NCBI GenBank assembly: GCA_045129695.1
Contig: JBGVJZ010000037.1
Coordinates: 71,412-135,411, forward strand
DNA from: Eshraghiella sp045129695
GTDB taxonomy: Bacteria; Bacillota; Clostridia; Lachnospirales; Lachnospiraceae
DNA: 64,000 bases
Reading direction: 5' to 3'
Below, in pieces: positions 1 to 9,997 of this stretch (position 1 is its first letter; each line of letters starts with the position of its first letter). The notes beneath the pieces are model-generated. The model had not been told where the DNA came from, made no database searches, and saw only the letters and a list, made by a program, of their open reading frames with translations. The translations under genes were made by a program, and so were the position numbers.

Positions 1-1
1 T

Positions 2-376
2 GAAGACTGGTTGTCAATTGCCCCTGAAGCAGAAATTGCAAGGGATTATGATAATGTAATTATGCATGATAATTCAGATGGCGGAGTTTTTGCCTCACTA
101 TGGGATATGGCCGAGGGAGCAGGACTTGGCTTTGAGGTGGATTTGAGAGCGATCCCGTTGCGACAGGAGATTATTGAACTGGCTTATGTGTGTAATCTGA
201 ACATATACAGAATGAAATCGTCAGGAAGTCTGATGATAGTATGTAATAACGGTATGCAGATGGCAGACAGACTTAACAGCCATGAAATTCCCGCAGTGCT
301 TATTGGAAGATTTACGGATAATAACGATAAAATCATTCGCAATGAGGATGAAATAAGGTATCTGGAAAGAGTATAA
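2..376 (+). CDS. AIR synthase-related protein, C-terminal part (5' end outside window)
   Basis: The frame is open to the left edge, so only about the last 124 codons are present. Residues such as HDNSDGGVFASLWDMAEG and the late SSGSLMIV segment fit the C-terminal domain of the AIR synthase / HypE-like superfamily, where a His-(D/N)-x-(S/T)-(D/E)-GG loop helps bind nucleotide. The family contains purine-biosynthesis PurM, hydrogenase maturation HypE and many uncharacterised relatives. No neighbouring purine or hydrogenase gene is visible, so the substrate cannot be assigned. The Lrp-type regulator starts 25 bp downstream and is probably co-transcribed. Confidence 0.7.
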   Translation, partial: EDWLSIAPEAEIARDYDNVIMHDNSDGGVFASLWDMAEGAGLGFEVDLRAIPLRQEIIELAYVCNLNIYRMKSSGSLMIVCNNGMQMADRLNSHEIPAVLIGRFTDNNDKIIRNEDEIRYLERV

Positions 377-401
377 TATAAACAGAAAGAAGGTAATGCA
401 T

Positions 402-884
402 ATGAGAGAAGCAATTTTAGCGGTTTTAGAGAAGAACAGCAGAATAGATGTTGCGGATTTGGCGGCACTTTTGGGAGAAACAGAGATTAATATTGCCAAT
501 GAAATAGCTGATATGGAGAAAGAGCATATCATATGTGGATATCATACATTAATTAACTGGGATAAGACAAGCGATGAGAAGGTAACGGCACTCATAGAGA
601 TAAAGGTTACACCTCAGAACGGACTGGGTTTTGAAGCAATCGCAGAGAGAATTTACAATTACAGTCAGATTACATCCTTATATCTTATGTCAGGAGGTTT
701 TGACTTTACAGTAATCATTGAAGAGAAGACAATGAAGGAAGTGGCGTTGTTTGTCGCGAATAAGCTTGCCCCATTGGACGGGGTGCTGAGCACTTCCACA
801 CATTTTGTTTTAAAGAAATATAAAGATCATGGAACAGTGCTTGAAATTCCAGACAACGATGAAAGGATGTTAGTTTCACCATGA
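402..884 (+). CDS. Lrp/AsnC family transcriptional regulator
   Basis: A protein of about 160 aa, the normal length for Lrp/AsnC regulators. The N-terminal winged helix-turn-helix covers roughly residues 1-50 (ILAVLEKNSRIDVADLAALLG). A C-terminal RAM-type alpha/beta effector domain follows (VTALIEIKV, then GGFDFTVIIE). These proteins bind DNA as dimers or octamers and usually sense amino acids. I use the second ATG because the AGAAGG site lies 8 bp from it but only 2 bp from the upstream ATG at 396. Its stop overlaps the aminotransferase start (ATGA), so it probably acts locally with that enzyme in amino-acid metabolism. Confidence 0.85.
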   Translation: MREAILAVLEKNSRIDVADLAALLGETEINIANEIADMEKEHIICGYHTLINWDKTSDEKVTALIEIKVTPQNGLGFEAIAERIYNYSQITSLYLMSGGFDFTVIIEEKTMKEVALFVANKLAPLDGVLSTSTHFVLKKYKDHGTVLEIPDNDERMLVSP

Positions 885-2038
885 GAAATCCATTATCAGA
901 GAAGATAGAGAGTATCGAGCCTTCAGGTATACGTAAGTTTTTTGATATTGCCAGCGAGATGAAGGATGCAATATCTCTTGGTGTTGGAGAGCCGGATTTT
1001 GACACTCCATGGCCTGTAAGAGAAGCAGGAATTCTGTCGCTTGAAAAGGGAAGAACCCATTATACAAGTAACTCCGGACTAACGGAACTAAGAGTGGAGA
1101 TTAATAATTTCCTTAACAGAAAATATGGACTCAGCTATAATCCGGAGCATGAGACAATTATTACCGTTGGTGGCAGTGAAGCAATAGATCTGGCTTTTCG
1201 TGCGATGATTAATCCGGGAGAGGAAGTAATTATTCCACAGCCTAGCTATGTTTCATATCTGCCTTGTGTAGTGCTGGCAGGTGGTGTTCCGGTAATAATT
1301 CCGCTGAAGGAGAAGAATGAGTTTAAGCTTACCGGAGAAGAATTGTTGGGAGCAATCACTCCCAAGACTAAAATACTGGTTTTACCATTCCCTAATAATC
1401 CTACGGGTGCTATTATGAATAGAGATGAGCTCGTGGAGATTGCTAAAATATGTGTTGAGAAGGATGTTTTTGTTGTATCTGATGAGATATATTCTGAACT
1501 TACATATGGAGGAGCACATTGTTCAATAGCTTCGATTGAGGGAATGAGAGAAAGAACCATTGTTATTAATGGTTTTTCCAAATCACATGCCATGACAGGC
1601 TGGAGATTGGGTTATGCCTGCGGACCAGAGGTTATTATGAAACAGATGCTCAAAATTCATCAGTTTGCCATTATGTGTGCTCCAACCAACAGCCAGTATG
1701 CGGCTATTGAGGCATTACGCAATGGAGATGAGGATGTACTCCGGATGAAGGAGGAGTACAATAAGAGAAGAAATTTCATGCTTACAAGACTTAGAGGAAT
1801 GGGATTACAGTGTTTTGAGCCGTTTGGGGCATTCTATATTTTTCCTAATATTGCCAAATTCGGTCTTACCTCTGATGAGTTTGCCACAAGATTTCTCAAA
1901 GAAGAGAGAATCGCTGTTGTGCCGGGAACTGCTTTTGGTACAAGCGGAGAGGGATTTTTGCGTATGTCATATGCGAGCTCCCTTAAGAATTTAAAGACAG
2001 CAATGGACAGACTTGAACATTTTATTAATACTTTATAA
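881..2038 (+). CDS. PLP-dependent class I/II aminotransferase
   Basis: A 385-aa fold-type I aminotransferase. Visible family marks are the N-terminal ISLGVGEPDFDTP, the PNNPTG loop at residues 171-176, D201 in the DEIY motif that contacts the pyridine nitrogen, and the Schiff-base lysine K234 in NGFSKSHAMTGWR. Such enzymes move an amino group between an amino acid and a 2-oxo acid; aspartate, alanine and aromatic amino acids are typical substrates and cannot be told apart here. It is translationally coupled to the upstream Lrp-type regulator through a 4-bp overlap, which suggests that regulator controls it. Confidence 0.9.
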   Translation: MRNPLSEKIESIEPSGIRKFFDIASEMKDAISLGVGEPDFDTPWPVREAGILSLEKGRTHYTSNSGLTELRVEINNFLNRKYGLSYNPEHETIITVGGSEAIDLAFRAMINPGEEVIIPQPSYVSYLPCVVLAGGVPVIIPLKEKNEFKLTGEELLGAITPKTKILVLPFPNNPTGAIMNRDELVEIAKICVEKDVFVVSDEIYSELTYGGAHCSIASIEGMRERTIVINGFSKSHAMTGWRLGYACGPEVIMKQMLKIHQFAIMCAPTNSQYAAIEALRNGDEDVLRMKEEYNKRRNFMLTRLRGMGLQCFEPFGAFYIFPNIAKFGLTSDEFATRFLKEERIAVVPGTAFGTSGEGFLRMSYASSLKNLKTAMDRLEHFINTL

Positions 2039-2054
2039 AACGGAGGACGAAATA

Positions 2055-2522
2055 ATGGAAATGAATATTGAACATATCAATCCTTTCCTGATTGCCACAA
2101 AAAAAGTTTTAAAAGATATGTGCGGAGTGGATTTGGTGGTTGGAACACCTTATATTAAAAAGGAGAGATTCAACGAAGATACAGTTGTTATATGCCTTGG
2201 TGTAACAGGAATGATTAAGGGGCAGGTAATTTTAGCATTGAATAACAGTGCAGCATGCGATATTGCTTCCAAAATGTGCATGATGCCAGTTAACCAGTTA
2301 GATGACCTTTCGCTAAGTGCTCTTTGTGAACTGGGTAATATGGTATTTGGAAATGCTGCTACAGTACTTTCAACCAAGAATATTCTTATTGATATCACAC
2401 CGCCTACAATTATTCGGGGTAATTTCAGTATTGCAAATAATTTTGCACAGAATGTATGTATACCTTTTAAATACGATGGAGACAAGACTATTGAGGTGGA
2501 TGTTTCAGTGAAAGAGGCATAA
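2055..2522 (+). CDS. CheX-like chemotaxis phosphatase family protein
   Basis: A protein of about 155 aa. The ATG at 2055 is chosen because CGGAGGACG lies just upstream; longer frames start inside the aminotransferase gene. The GMIKGQVILALN strand and the central ALCELGNMVFGNAATVLS helix match the CheC/CheX family, in which an E-x-x-N pair (here ELGN) inserts the Asn that attacks CheY-phosphate. By family, it would dephosphorylate a response regulator in the cytoplasm. No other chemotaxis gene is nearby, so whether it serves motility or another two-component pathway is open. Confidence 0.75.
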   Translation: MEMNIEHINPFLIATKKVLKDMCGVDLVVGTPYIKKERFNEDTVVICLGVTGMIKGQVILALNNSAACDIASKMCMMPVNQLDDLSLSALCELGNMVFGNAATVLSTKNILIDITPPTIIRGNFSIANNFAQNVCIPFKYDGDKTIEVDVSVKEA

Positions 2523-2524
2523 GA

Positions 2525-3016
2525 ATGTTAAATATTGTTTTACATGAGCCGGAAATGCCTGCTAACACTGGCAATATCGGGCGTACCTGTGTGGCAACCA
2601 ATACAAGGCTGCACCTTATTGAACCATTGGGTTTTCGTATTAATGACAAAATGTTAAAGAGAGCAGGGCTTGATTATTGGGATAAATTAGACGTAACAGT
2701 GTATGATAATTTTCAGGATTTTTTACAGAGGAATCCTGATGCCAGAATATATATGGCAACCACCAAAGCCGCCAGAAGTTATTCAGATGTGGAATTTGAG
2801 GATGACTGCTATATAATGTTTGGCAGGGAGAGCGCAGGAATTCCTGAAGATATTCTTAAGAATTATCCTGATACCAGTATCAGAATCCCGATGTGGGGAG
2901 ATATAAGGTCGCTTAATTTATCTAATTCGGTTGCTATTGTGCTGTATGAAGCATTGAGACAGAATGATTTTATGGGCTTGAAAATGTTTGGTAAGCCCCG
3001 TACCTTTGATTGGTAA
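2525..3016 (+). CDS. trmL: tRNA (cytidine(34)-2'-O)-methyltransferase, SPOUT family
   Basis: A 163-aa protein, the usual length for TrmL/YibK. It begins with NIVLHEPEMPANTGNIGRTC, the N-terminal SPOUT signature, and contains the knotted SAM-binding C-terminal elements IMFGRESAGIPEDIL and IPMWGDIRSLNLSNSVAIVLYE. The family methylates the 2'-OH of the wobble cytidine or 5-carboxymethylaminomethyl-uridine in tRNA-Leu. It follows the CheX-like gene by 2 bp and is the last gene before a strong convergent terminator. Confidence 0.92.
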   Translation: MLNIVLHEPEMPANTGNIGRTCVATNTRLHLIEPLGFRINDKMLKRAGLDYWDKLDVTVYDNFQDFLQRNPDARIYMATTKAARSYSDVEFEDDCYIMFGRESAGIPEDILKNYPDTSIRIPMWGDIRSLNLSNSVAIVLYEALRQNDFMGLKMFGKPRTFDW

Positions 3017-3023
3017 TAATATT

Positions 3024-3050
3024 AATGGTGTAGCAGTGCTACACCATTTT
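3024..3050. terminator. Bidirectional Rho-independent terminator
   Basis: A perfect 9-bp stem (TGGTGTAGC / GCTACACCA) with a 3-nt loop, preceded by A's and followed by TTTT. It lies between trmL (+) and the histidine kinase gene (-), whose stop it touches, and can terminate transcription from both sides. Confidence 0.85.
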
Positions 3051-4449
3051 AATTTCTGGTCTTGCTAAGTCCAAAGGTAAATTCCGTACCCACTCCTTCG
3101 GTGCTGACCACATCAATGTATTCTTTGTGTGCATTAATAATCTCTTTGACAATTGCAAGCCCGAGGCCGGTGCCCCTCTTGTCCTTGCCACGGGACAAAT
3201 CGGATTTGTAGAAACGTTCCCATATCTTGGATATAGAATCCTTAGGAATTCCTATTCCAAAATCTTTAACTGATACCAAAATCCGGTCATTTTTCTCTGA
3301 AACAGAGATAATAATTGAAGAATCGTTATTGCTGAATTTAATCGCATTATCAATAAGGTTATACAGAACCTGTTGTATTTTGGATAAATCAGCATTTACA
3401 TATATGCTTGTGTCAGGATATATAAGCTTGAATTTTAATCTTTTCTTCGCACATACACCTTCAAATGTCTCAATTGTCTGCTTAATTATGGCAATGATAT
3501 CAAAATCAGAAATATCAAGTACCATACCCTGCTCATTAAAATTGTTCATTGTAAGAAGATTGTTTGTAAGCTTGGTAAGTCTTTCAGTTTCCGAAATTAC
3601 AATTCCGAGGTATTTTTCCTGCATTTCTGGTGGTATTGTACCATCCAGGATTGCTTCCAGATAACCCTTGATGGAAGTAAGCGGAGAGCGAAAATCATGT
3701 GAGACATTAGCGATAAATTTACGCTGATAATCGTTAATGCTGTCAATAGATGCTCCCATATAGTTCAAGGCATCAGCCAATTGTCCTATTTCATCACTGC
3801 GGTTAAGCCGTATTTTGCCTGAAAAATCACCTTTGGAATAAGAGTCTGTCTGAGCCGTAATTATCTGAATCGGTCTGCTTATATCCCTTATGAAGAGAAT
3901 AACAAAAAATATGTTGAATGCAATAATCATGAGCATGGTAATATAGTTATAGTTAAAAAAAGAATTTGCGGTTGCCCTGATTGCAGAAACCGGTTTGCTG
4001 ACTATAATATAACCTGCCGTATCATAGGAATGGGGGATTGGGTAAAATACCGTCAGATGTTCATCGGGAAATAATCCATAAAAATCATCCATAAACCGAT
4101 TCCGGCTTCCGGCATCGGTTGGATCAAAATCAATTGTCTGACCGGTATGCTGTCCACCCGTATCCAAAAGTATTGTGCCCTTGGTATGGAGCATCATAAT
4201 ATTACATTCATTAACTTTATCCACAGCATTGAAAACATTCAGTAATTCCGCAAATGACAATTTTGCGTCATAGTAATCAGCGGCATACGTTGTGGATAAA
4301 AAATTGGCTTCCTGATACAGCTTGCTTTCCTCTTCATTCAGCTGGTGCTTAAAGGTAAGCTGTGAGATGATAAATGATGTACATATAAAACTTGCAAGTG
4401 TAACCATTAAAAAGCCCACAATATATTTAATAATAAGTTTACTTTTCAT
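3049..4449 (-). CDS. HAMP-domain sensor histidine kinase
   Basis: A 466-aa membrane kinase. One N-terminal membrane segment (residues about 8-30), an extracytoplasmic sensor of ~130 residues and a second membrane segment (about 168-188) lead into a HAMP linker. The DHp helix carries the phospho-accepting H251 in NVSHDFRSPLTSIKGYL. The ATPase domain shows the N box (NLIDNAIKFS), G1 (VKDFGIGIP) and G2 (GTGLGLAIV). It autophosphorylates and passes phosphate to the response regulator encoded 8 bp upstream in the same operon. The signal sensed cannot be read from the sequence. Confidence 0.93.
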   Translation of the reverse strand: MKSKLIIKYIVGFLMVTLASFICTSFIISQLTFKHQLNEEESKLYQEANFLSTTYAADYYDAKLSFAELLNVFNAVDKVNECNIMMLHTKGTILLDTGGQHTGQTIDFDPTDAGSRNRFMDDFYGLFPDEHLTVFYPIPHSYDTAGYIIVSKPVSAIRATANSFFNYNYITMLMIIAFNIFFVILFIRDISRPIQIITAQTDSYSKGDFSGKIRLNRSDEIGQLADALNYMGASIDSINDYQRKFIANVSHDFRSPLTSIKGYLEAILDGTIPPEMQEKYLGIVISETERLTKLTNNLLTMNNFNEQGMVLDISDFDIIAIIKQTIETFEGVCAKKRLKFKLIYPDTSIYVNADLSKIQQVLYNLIDNAIKFSNNDSSIIISVSEKNDRILVSVKDFGIGIPKDSISKIWERFYKSDLSRGKDKRGTGLGLAIVKEIINAHKEYIDVVSTEGVGTEFTFGLSKTRN

Positions 4450-4457
4450 ATAAATAC

Positions 4458-5171
<714 letters not shown>

Positions 5172-5202
5172 ACTGAACCTCCTGTTAATTATATATGTTG
5201 TT

Positions 5203-7587
5203 TTATCCCTTAAATTCGACTATTGTAACGCCATAGTCACCTTCGCCGAAGGAACCGGCCCGGAAAGATTTTACATGCTTCTGTTTTTTGAGATAGTTAT
5301 GAACGGCATTTCTCAATATTCCTGCTCCCTTTCCATGCACAATACGTACGGGTGAAACATGAGACAGAAATGCATCATCAAGGTATTTGTCCAAAGCCAT
5401 GATCGCCTCATCCGCTGTCATTCCTATCAGGTTAATTTCCGTAGAAATAGAAGCGGTTTTGCTCATCTTAAGCTTACCGATGGAGGTGGATTTCTGATGA
5501 ATTTTCTCTGATTCACCGGCTTCCTTGATGATTTCCAGATCCTTAATATTTACCTGCGAATGGAGTATACCCATTGTAACCGTCAAGTCTCCCTTGGAAT
5601 TTGGAAGGCTGTGGACTGTTCCTTCGAGGTTAAGGCTGTGTACATGAACGAGGTCACCAATATGAAAATCGGTTGGCTTATGTTGTTTAACCGGAGTTGA
5701 AGTGGAAAGCTTACGTTTTGAATTATTATGGCTCATGTGTTCATTAAGCCTGCGTCGTTCTTCCTCCAGCTGTGCAACAGTCATTCCTCTGGCATTGGCT
5801 TTGTTAATCTTACGAATTGCTTCATCGGCCGCCTCTTTGGCATCAGCAAGTATCTGTGCCGCCTCGTTACGTGCTTTTTCAATAATATTATCTGAGCGCT
5901 CGTCAAGACGTTGATGTTTGGATTCAAGCTGTGACTTAAGCTGCTCAATTTCCTTACGGTATTGTTCAATTTCCAGCTGTTCTTTCTCAATTGTTATACG
6001 GCTTTTCTCCAAATCTGCAATTACATCCTCAAAGGCAATGTCATTGGAGGCAAGATTGTCCCTGGCTGCTTCAATAATGTAGTCAGGCAGACCAAGCTTC
6101 GAGGAAATTGCAAAAGCATTACTTTTACCGGGAATACCAATTAAAAGCCTGTAGGTTGGTGCAAGGGTTGCTACATCAAATTCGCAGCAGGCATTTTCAA
6201 CTCCATCAGTTGAAAGGGCGTATATCTTAAGCTCGCTGTAATGGGTTGTTGCAACTGTTGTTACATGCAGTTTGTGAAGAGTTGCAAGTATGGATATGGC
6301 AAGTGCAGCACCCTCCGTAGGGTCGGTTCCTGCACATAATTCGTCAAAAAGTACAAGACATTGGCTGTCAGCATTGTCCAGAATATTAACAATATTGGTC
6401 ATGTGGGAGGAAAAGGTTGATAAGCTCTGCTCAATGCTCTGTTCGTCTCCGATATCCGCAAAAATATCCTGAAAAATTGTCAGCTGTGAGTTATCAAGGG
6501 CAGGAATATGAAGACCTGACTGTCCCATTAGTGAGAAAAGACCTACTGTTTTAAGTGTAACGGTTTTGCCCCCCGTATTCGGTCCGGTGATAATAAGCTG
6601 ATTATATTTCTCACCAATATATATATCCACAGGCACTACCTTGTTCTTGTCAATAAGAGGGTGTCTGCCTTTACGTATATTAATTATTCCGTCAGAATTC
6701 ATTAAAGGCTCACTGCCTTTGTAGGTGAGTGAAAAACGTGCCTTGGCAAAAATAAAATCCAAGAGGCTTAACAAATCGTAATCGGAGGCCAGCTCAGTGG
6801 TGTGTTCGCCGGCCATTGAGGAGAGACCGGCAAGAATTTTCGCAATCTCTTCAGCTTCCTTAAGTTCAAGCTCACGAATTTCGTTATTAAGCTTCACTAC
6901 TGATACAGGTTCAATAAAAAATGTGGAGCCAGCCTTGGACTGGTCGTGTACCATTCCGGGTACCTGCGATTTATATTCTGCTTTAACAGGCACACAGTAT
7001 CTTCCGTTACGGGTTGTAATGACGGCTTCCTGCAGATAAGTTCGGTCATTACCTGAAAGCATTCCGGATAATTCACTCCTGATTCGTTCACCTGACAGCT
7101 TAATACGGTGGCGGATATGTTTTAATTCTGCACTGGCATCATCCGCTATTTCTTCTTCTGAGATAATACATCGGTCAATTTCCTTCTGTATATCGGTAAG
7201 TGGTATAATTCCATTAAAATAAGAGCTTAAACTGTCTGTAGTCTCACCCTCAAACAACTCTTTGCCTGAATCGTATTTGACGGCGTTGCCGGCAATTCTA
7301 AGCAATGTGCTTATGTTCATAAGCTCTTTAATTCCCAAAACACTTCCGATTTCCAGGCTTTTAAGGGAAGTACGTATATCTGTAAGCCCTCTGAAAGACA
7401 AATTTCCTCCCCTTAAAATTCTTGAAACGGCATCGGAGGTTTCAAGTAGTGATTTATTAATTAAATTCATGTCCTTCATTGGCATAAGTCTGCCACACAG
7501 CTCTTTTCCGGGCATGGAAGTGGCTTCATTGCAAAGGCGTTCAATTATTTTGTTGTATTCAAGAATTCGCAGTGATTTATTGTTCAT
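5203..7587 (-). CDS. mutS2: Endonuclease MutS2
   Basis: A 794-aa protein of the expected length. It has a core/clamp region, a MutS ATPase with Walker A (GPNTGGKT), Walker B (LVLFDELCAGTDP) and the ATTHYSELK segment, then a charged coiled coil (about residues 510-620), a KOW-like stretch, and a C-terminal Smr domain with the VHGKGAGILR motif. In Firmicutes MutS2 has been linked to suppression of homologous recombination and to rescue of collided ribosomes. It lacks the mismatch-recognition domain of MutS1. It is first in a minus-strand group with the two-component pair. Confidence 0.95.
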   Translation of the reverse strand: MNNKSLRILEYNKIIERLCNEATSMPGKELCGRLMPMKDMNLINKSLLETSDAVSRILRGGNLSFRGLTDIRTSLKSLEIGSVLGIKELMNISTLLRIAGNAVKYDSGKELFEGETTDSLSSYFNGIIPLTDIQKEIDRCIISEEEIADDASAELKHIRHRIKLSGERIRSELSGMLSGNDRTYLQEAVITTRNGRYCVPVKAEYKSQVPGMVHDQSKAGSTFFIEPVSVVKLNNEIRELELKEAEEIAKILAGLSSMAGEHTTELASDYDLLSLLDFIFAKARFSLTYKGSEPLMNSDGIINIRKGRHPLIDKNKVVPVDIYIGEKYNQLIITGPNTGGKTVTLKTVGLFSLMGQSGLHIPALDNSQLTIFQDIFADIGDEQSIEQSLSTFSSHMTNIVNILDNADSQCLVLFDELCAGTDPTEGAALAISILATLHKLHVTTVATTHYSELKIYALSTDGVENACCEFDVATLAPTYRLLIGIPGKSNAFAISSKLGLPDYIIEAARDNLASNDIAFEDVIADLEKSRITIEKEQLEIEQYRKEIEQLKSQLESKHQRLDERSDNIIEKARNEAAQILADAKEAADEAIRKINKANARGMTVAQLEEERRRLNEHMSHNNSKRKLSTSTPVKQHKPTDFHIGDLVHVHSLNLEGTVHSLPNSKGDLTVTMGILHSQVNIKDLEIIKEAGESEKIHQKSTSIGKLKMSKTASISTEINLIGMTADEAIMALDKYLDDAFLSHVSPVRIVHGKGAGILRNAVHNYLKKQKHVKSFRAGSFGEGDYGVTIVEFKG

Positions 7588-7747
7588 AAAATGATAACCT
7601 TTTCAAATGATATTTTCCCTAAAATTATAACGTAAATATTCAGAAAGTTCAATATATTCAAAAGAAAGTACACGTTTACATATATGTCATAAAATGTTCA
7701 TATTTTATTTATATAATAAACACAGCTTAATGAATAGGGTGGTATAT

Positions 7748-9016
7748 ATGGAACAGAAAAATAATGAGAAATATGATTTATATACTGAGCATATTGTTCC
7801 TGATACAGGTGAGAAAATCAAGCGAGGACTGAAGAAGGGTGCTATGGTTGCCGTTATGGCAATTTTTTTTGGGCTGGTTGCAGGACTTGTTATGATTATT
7901 GTGTATCATAAGGGTATTGATATGATTTCAGAACCTGCTAAGGAGGAGGTTAAGCTTCCTAATGATTATGATGATGATAATAGAGAAGAGGATGTAACGG
8001 TGTCCGTGCCTGAATACACTGAGGAGACGACAACTCAGCCGCTTGAATGGGATGATGATATTAAGGACAGGCTGTTATTACTTAATGAGTCGTATGGTAC
8101 ACTTGAGGCTGTTGCTGCGAGAGTTAATGAGTATGCAGTTACAATAATCAAGGAGTCTGATACTGTTTCACTCCAGAGCGATTATTATAATGTCAATGAA
8201 TCCTTTGGACTGATTATGGCTGAAGATTCCGCATATTATTATATACTTACGGATGCTTTTTTTGTAAACGACAAGCTGCCTCTTAAAGTTGAGTATTCTG
8301 ACAGAGTTTCGGTAACCGCAGAGTATGTACAGTCCGATAAGACTACCGGACTCGCAGTAATCAGAACACTCAAGGAGGGGCTTAACGATGTTAGAATTGC
8401 TTCACTTGGCAATTCGGATTTGGTTAACAAGGGTGATATAGTTATTGCGGTTGGTGAGATGTATGGATTCAATAATTCAATGGGCTATGGAATTGTAACG
8501 GGTTCGGGTTATACAATATCCGACACGGATACGGAATTTACAATGATTAGCACGGATATTGTCGGTTCAGAGAGTTCATTTGGTGTTATTGCCAACCTTA
8601 ATGGTGAGGTTACGGGAATAATTACCACTAATTATAATTCCGGCTCTTCCAACCATATAATGGCATATTCAATTCAGGAATTAACAGATACAATCGAACG
8701 TCTTATGAATGGCAAATCAACAACATATCTTGGTATAAAGGGTCAGGCTGTGAGCAACAGCATGGCGGATGATGCCGGATATCCTAAGGGGATATATGTT
8801 ACCACAGTTGAGACTAATTCGCCTGCTTTTTATGCAGGAATACAGCCGGGAGATGTAATAACTGCTGTTAATAATAATAAAATCTATTCTATGGACAAAT
8901 TCAGGCAGGTGCTTTTTTCACTTAAGGAAAATACCACAGTGGAGATAGTTGTTCAGAGAAAAGGCAGGGGGCAGTATAAAGAGATTGTTTTTTCGGCTAC
9001 TTTGGGTGTAGAATAG
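7748..9016 (+). CDS. HtrA/DegP-like PDZ membrane protein, probably catalytically inactive
   Basis: A 422-aa protein. I start at 7748 after a GGTGG-like site; the longer frame adds an AT-rich non-conserved stretch. A membrane segment near residues 35-60 is followed by an acidic linker, a trypsin-like double barrel and a C-terminal PDZ domain (GIYVTTVETNSPAFYAGIQPGDVI). The family triad is His in NHVV, Asp in DLAV and Ser in GNSGG. Here the matching segments read ILTDAFFV (His absent), TTGLAVI (Asp absent) and GSESSFGV (Ser possibly kept). It therefore looks like a surface-anchored pseudo-protease that may bind or present substrates. The two losses come from hand alignment. Confidence 0.82.
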   Translation: MEQKNNEKYDLYTEHIVPDTGEKIKRGLKKGAMVAVMAIFFGLVAGLVMIIVYHKGIDMISEPAKEEVKLPNDYDDDNREEDVTVSVPEYTEETTTQPLEWDDDIKDRLLLLNESYGTLEAVAARVNEYAVTIIKESDTVSLQSDYYNVNESFGLIMAEDSAYYYILTDAFFVNDKLPLKVEYSDRVSVTAEYVQSDKTTGLAVIRTLKEGLNDVRIASLGNSDLVNKGDIVIAVGEMYGFNNSMGYGIVTGSGYTISDTDTEFTMISTDIVGSESSFGVIANLNGEVTGIITTNYNSGSSNHIMAYSIQELTDTIERLMNGKSTTYLGIKGQAVSNSMADDAGYPKGIYVTTVETNSPAFYAGIQPGDVITAVNNNKIYSMDKFRQVLFSLKENTTVEIVVQRKGRGQYKEIVFSATLGVE

Positions 9017-9047
9017 AAGGGATATGACAGACTAAAGGTGGTAGGAC

Positions 9048-9995
9048 ATGAGATATATTGAGACATTCAAGGAAAAAGAGACTATAACGGGAATTTATTT
9101 CTGTAAGTATAAGACAACCGCACTTTCCAAGACAGGCAAGGAATATGCAAGTGTAATTCTGCAGGATAAATCAGGAACCGTTGATGGTAAGATTTGGAAT
9201 CTTTCTTCTGCGGGAATACGTGAATTTGATGAGAAGGATTATGTATATATTAAGGCTGAAGTAACAGTTTTCAACGGGGCATTACAGCTTAACATTTCCG
9301 AGGTAAGAGTTGCGGAGGAGGGTACTTATGCAGAGAGCGATTATCTTCCGACCTCTGAAAGGGATATTGAAGAGATGTATGGTGAGCTTCTGGCTTGCCT
9401 CAGAAAGGTTCAGAATCCCCATCTTCAGGCACTAAATAAAATGTTTTTTGTAGATAATACGGCATTTGTTAAGGAGTTCAAGAGACATTCGGCAGCGAAA
9501 AGAGTTCATCATGGTTTTGTTGGCGGTCTTCTTGAACATACACTTGGAGTTGTTAAGATGTGTGATATAATTGCTGACAGATATTCTTATCTTAATAAGG
9601 ATTTGCTGGTGACGGCAGCAGCATTCCACGATATTGGTAAGGTATATGAGCTGTCAGATTTTCCGGATAATGATTATACTGATGCCGGGCAGCTGTTGGG
9701 GCACATAGTGATGGGATGTGAGCTTATTGGTAATGCTGTCAAAGAGCTTCCGGGATTTCCTAAGGTTCTTGAGAGACAGTTAAAGCATTGCATTGTGGCA
9801 CATCACGGAGAATTTGAATATGGTTCACCTAAGAAGCCGGCACTAGCGGAGGCACTTGCTCTTCATTATGCAGATGACCTTGATGCCAAATTAGAGACCT
9901 TTAAGGAAGCAATCAGTACACCGGCAGGACAGAGCGGTGAATGGATTGGTTTTAATAAAATGTTAGACAGCAACATAAGGAAGACAATTATATAA
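9048..9995 (+). CDS. YhaM-family 3'-5' exoribonuclease (OB fold + HD domain)
   Basis: A 315-aa protein of normal YhaM length. The N-terminal OB fold (about residues 10-95, with KTGKEYASVILQDKSGTVDGKIWN) is followed by an HD phosphohydrolase domain. Metal ligands are visible as HHGFVGGLLEH, the FHDIGK His-Asp pair, and later His residues in HIVMGCE and CIVAHHGEF. Bacillus subtilis YhaM is a Mn-dependent 3'-5' exonuclease acting on RNA and ssDNA, and the same role is inferred here. It follows a GGTGG-type site 31 bp after the HtrA-like gene and is 2 bp from rlmD, so the two are probably co-transcribed. Confidence 0.88.
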   Translation: MRYIETFKEKETITGIYFCKYKTTALSKTGKEYASVILQDKSGTVDGKIWNLSSAGIREFDEKDYVYIKAEVTVFNGALQLNISEVRVAEEGTYAESDYLPTSERDIEEMYGELLACLRKVQNPHLQALNKMFFVDNTAFVKEFKRHSAAKRVHHGFVGGLLEHTLGVVKMCDIIADRYSYLNKDLLVTAAAFHDIGKVYELSDFPDNDYTDAGQLLGHIVMGCELIGNAVKELPGFPKVLERQLKHCIVAHHGEFEYGSPKKPALAEALALHYADDLDAKLETFKEAISTPAGQSGEWIGFNKMLDSNIRKTII

Positions 9996-9997
9996 TT

